In this document: positions 6,122-7,784 of the stretch, piece by piece
How positions within the stretch are numbered: the first letter of the stretch is position 1
Layout: each line of letters opens with the position of its first letter
Source: an uncultured Actinomycetes bacterium
Lineage (GTDB): Bacteria; Actinomycetota; Actinomycetes; Nanopelagicales; Nanopelagicaceae
Direction: 5' to 3'
Assembly (NCBI GenBank): GCA_937864205.1
Contig: CALMJB010000026.1
Span: forward strand, 1 to 7,784
Length of the DNA stretch: 7,784 nucleotides
Position numbers and translations under genes: made by a program
The notes under the pieces: generated by a model
What the model was told of the DNA's origin: nothing
What the model saw: the letters and a program-made list of their open reading frames with translations, nothing else
Databases searched by the model: none

Positions 6122-6877
6122 ATGCCAGTGGCCAATCAATTACTAGCAACCAATCAATTTCCAGCAGTAGCGCAGGGTCTAGTTCCAGCAATTGAATTGA
6201 TGCCGAAATATGCCACTGAGATAGATTTCTCACTGATGAGCACCTCAGATAATTTGCCAGTTGTAATCGATCGCGAAAAAGAATCGGTCGCTGCCAGAAC
6301 TGCTAGATTTGAAAAAGATGCATTGGCATTTACCGATCAGCTTTATAACGCCGCTCTGCGTTACACAAAAAATTCTCATGATGCTCAAGATTTAGTACAA
6401 GATACATATGCAAAAGCATTTGTTAGTTTTCATCAATTTCAACCTGGCACAAATTTGAAAGCCTGGCTCTATCGAATACTCACTACTACCTTCATAAATA
6501 ATTATCGAAAAGATCAACGCCGGCCACAATTATCAACCGGTGAAGTTGAAGATTGGCAGATTGCAAAAGCGGCGACTCACACTAGCGATCAAGGTAAATC
6601 TGCCGAGGAAGAGGTATTAGAAAATATCGCAGATCGCGATGTGAAAGAAGCTCTTGCGGCAATGCCAGAAGAGTTTCGTATGGCGGTGTACTTATCTGAT
6701 GTTGAAGGTTTTTCTTATAAAGAGATTGCCGAAATAACAGATGTGCCAACTGGAACTGTTATGTCTAGATTGCACAGAGGTCGGAAGTTATTGCGCGAAT
6801 CTCTAACTAGTTATGCCAAAGAGCGCGGATTCCAAGAAAAATCCGCCAAGCGCAAGGCAAAAGGTGATGAAGCATGA
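6122..6877 (+). CDS. sigH: Redox-responsive ECF sigma factor, SigR/SigH family
   Basis: A 251-residue group IV sigma factor that directs RNA polymerase to thiol-oxidative and heat stress promoters and is held inactive by the zinc anti-sigma factor encoded next. Region 2 spans about 66-134 and includes DAQDLVQDTY and the strongly conserved NLKAWLYRIL (111-120) and NNYRKDQRRP (126-135). Region 4 spans about 174-228, with MPEEFRMAVY (181-190), the helix-turn-helix YKEIAEI and GTVMSRLHRGR (211-221). These match sigma-H of M. tuberculosis closely. Counting back from TARFEKDA (60-67), the family's usual start corresponds to Met39 (ATG at 6236). The 38 residues before it, from ATG 6122 (another Met is at 27, 6200), are therefore an N-terminal extension like that of the Streptomyces sigma-R' isoform. 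No start has a strong ribosome site. The stop overlaps the next gene as ATGA. Confidence 0.95.
   Translation: MPVANQLLATNQFPAVAQGLVPAIELMPKYATEIDFSLMSTSDNLPVVIDREKESVAARTARFEKDALAFTDQLYNAALRYTKNSHDAQDLVQDTYAKAFVSFHQFQPGTNLKAWLYRILTTTFINNYRKDQRRPQLSTGEVEDWQIAKAATHTSDQGKSAEEEVLENIADRDVKEALAAMPEEFRMAVYLSDVEGFSYKEIAEITDVPTGTVMSRLHRGRKLLRESLTSYAKERGFQEKSAKRKAKGDEA
6861..6867 (+). promoter_or_regulatory. Ribosome-binding site of the anti-sigma factor
   Basis: AAGGTGA lies inside the 3' end of the sigma-factor gene, 6 bases before the anti-sigma ATG at 6874. It is the clearest Shine-Dalgarno sequence in the window. With the ATGA overlap it should keep anti-sigma synthesis matched to sigma synthesis. 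Confidence 0.7.
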
Positions 6878-7269
6878 GTTTTGACAGTATCTTCATTTCT
6901 TGCGAACAGGTACAACCACAAATCGTGCTCTACATCGACCATGAATTATTTGATCAGCAACAAATAAGTGCGGTGGAAAATCATTTTGGTCAATGTCAAT
7001 CATGTTTGCAGATGAAAGAGGCGGAAGAGCGCGCAATCAATATGATGCGAGATCTTTTGAATCGAACCTTGTTTGAACCAGCGCCACAAGAATTACATGA
7101 TCGAGTTAAAGCTCAAACAGAGGAAATTTCTCAACAAATGGCCGGTGCAACCAGTGGCACAACCTCAACTTACTTCTATAGCGAGGTCACTCACACTGAA
7201 ATTACTACTGAAGATGGCACGCAAATTGAAATTAGACGCGAAATACATAGAGAGTTCCCACTTGAATAA
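6874..7269 (+). CDS. rsrA: Zinc-binding redox anti-sigma factor, RsrA/RshA family
   Basis: A 131-residue cytoplasmic protein expected to bind and silence the sigma factor encoded just upstream. Oxidation forms a disulfide, expels zinc and frees the sigma factor. The zinc-binding anti-sigma motif HFGQCQSC gives His37, Cys41 and Cys44, and Cys10 lies where S. coelicolor RsrA has Cys11. These four correspond to the known zinc and redox residues. They include the only three cysteines in the protein, so it keeps just the switch residues. After the helical core (to about 90) there is a Gly/Thr/Ser-rich linker (90-99) and a charged tail (about 100-131) that looks able to form a beta hairpin. This makes it longer than the RsrA of about 105 residues that I recall. 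It overlaps the sigma gene by 4 bp and has a good ribosome site, indicating coupled translation. Confidence 0.93.
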   Translation: MSFDSIFISCEQVQPQIVLYIDHELFDQQQISAVENHFGQCQSCLQMKEAEERAINMMRDLLNRTLFEPAPQELHDRVKAQTEEISQQMAGATSGTTSTYFYSEVTHTEITTEDGTQIEIRREIHREFPLE

Positions 7270-7288
7270 TTGAGTATTCACTAATGTT

Positions 7289-7741
7289 GTGAATATGAAG
7301 CAAGAGCAAGCGGTCGGTGCCGTTGGGATGTCGACTATGTCAGTAAAACCGGGTGACACTTCAGTTGCACAAGCGGTTAATGATCTACCCGTTGTTGCCG
7401 CTAGTCAGTTAATTGCTTTAATTGAGAATGCTTGTTCTACTTCAATTTTAGAATTTCTCGAATTTGGCGAAACTACCTTTACCGATAAATTTGAATTAGA
7501 AATTTGTGGAGCGGTTGGCGTTGGTAATGAAGTGCATGCAACCGCGCGCTGTAATAGTTTTGAAAACAACGAGTTGGAATTTGAAGCAGAGGTTCATCAA
7601 AACTCTAGATTGATTGCGAAAGCTAAATTACATCGTCGATTTGTAGAGAGAGTTACCTTTATGGCAAAAACCGCTGCCGAGACCAAAGTAGCGCAACGCA
7701 CCACTTCAAATCTTGGCAGCGGTAAAGTAATTACCTTTTAG
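7289..7741 (+). CDS. Hotdog-fold thioesterase-like protein (FlK type)
   Basis: A 150-residue small cytoplasmic protein resembling single-domain hotdog acyl-CoA thioesterases of the fluoroacetyl-CoA thioesterase (FlK) type. The segment VVAASQLIALIENACSTSI (35-53) is the family's central helix, with Glu46 at the place of the catalytic Glu50 of FlK. The following strands (about 66-122) end in RRFVERVTFMAKTA, a typical end. By my alignment the position of FlK His76 is Ile72, so the usual catalytic histidine seems missing. The substrate is unknown. The first start is GTG 7289; ATG 7295, 7328 and 7337 are alternatives. The family similarity begins near MSVKPGD, which favours ATG 7337, but no start has a clear ribosome site. 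TAATGT (7282-7287) could be a -10 element for a message starting near ATG 7295. It follows rsrA by 19 bases, so co-transcription with the sigma operon is likely. Confidence 0.75.
   Translation: MNMKQEQAVGAVGMSTMSVKPGDTSVAQAVNDLPVVAASQLIALIENACSTSILEFLEFGETTFTDKFELEICGAVGVGNEVHATARCNSFENNELEFEAEVHQNSRLIAKAKLHRRFVERVTFMAKTAAETKVAQRTTSNLGSGKVITF
7721..7739 (+). terminator. Weak terminator-like hairpin at the end of the hotdog gene
   Basis: GGTAA (7721-7725) and TTACC (7731-7735) pair over 5 bp with a 5-base loop and are followed at once by TTTT, part of which belongs to the TAG stop. The following 43 bases are also T-rich and hold no gene. The stem is short, so it may not be the main terminator of the operon. 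Confidence 0.3.
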
Positions 7742-7784
7742 ATCTAACTTAATTCTTTGTAACTTCTTTTATTTTATTTTTTAT

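Noticed and set aside
6132..6159. CCAATCAATT repeated 18 bases apart in the first codons of the sigma gene
   Set aside because: It reflects two similar Asn-Gln codon runs in the N-terminal extension. It is short and not convincing as a separate regulatory element.
7073..7359. Overlapping frames on both strands around the end of rsrA and the start of the hotdog gene
   Set aside because: The translations lack similarity to anything I know, while rsrA and the hotdog gene account for the region.

Overview
The window looks like a piece of a compact, AT-rich actinobacterial chromosome. The reasons are: a redox sigma factor of the SigR/SigH type followed by its zinc anti-sigma factor; an AroA and an RsgA with actinobacterial sequence features; an SRAP protein next to aroA; and an initiator tRNA of the actinobacterial kind (C1/U72). 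As I recall it, the neighbourhood sigH, SRAP (Rv3226c), aroA, rsgA is also seen around Rv3221A-Rv3228 of Mycobacterium tuberculosis. The low GC, short gaps and 4-8 bp gene overlaps suggest a streamlined lineage such as the freshwater Nanopelagicales (acI). That placement is inference, because no 16S or other marker is present.

Layout. Bases 1-142 hold no gene that I can see, only a probable tRNA promoter. An initiator tRNA-Met lies at 143-219. A perfect 8-bp hairpin at 222-240 separates it from the minus-strand block that converges on it. Read in the direction of transcription, that block is aroA (5090 to 3741), rsgA (3748 to 2723, overlapping aroA by 8 bp, TTG start) and a CPx copper-exporting P-type ATPase (2675 to 261). 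The 142-bp divergent gap 5091-5232 has an imperfect inverted repeat, a small ATG-rich upstream reading frame whose stop overlaps the aroA start as ATGA, and a palindrome in the probable promoter of the rightward SRAP gene (5233-5961). A 160-bp gap follows, with an 11-bp tandem repeat and an exact GGAAT-N18-GTT promoter. Next comes the rightward operon sigH/sigR (6122-6877), rsrA/rshA (6874-7269, ATGA overlap) and a hotdog-fold thioesterase-like gene (7289-7741). The last 43 bases are T-rich with no gene.

How the genes work together. The sigma/anti-sigma pair forms a thiol-oxidation switch that should feed back on its own promoter. The promoter sits so close to the first ATG that its transcript would encode an N-terminally extended sigma factor, reminiscent of the unstable sigma-R' isoform of Streptomyces. 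SRAP protects abasic sites in single-stranded DNA, CopA removes Cu(I), RsgA matures the 30S subunit and AroA makes EPSP for aromatic biosynthesis.

I see no wholly new multi-gene system, CRISPR array, insertion sequence or prophage gene. The points most worth a second look are the sigma-factor control region, the leader frame before aroA, the enlarged outer loops of the ATPase, the C-terminal tail of the anti-sigma factor, and the missing family histidine in the hotdog protein.
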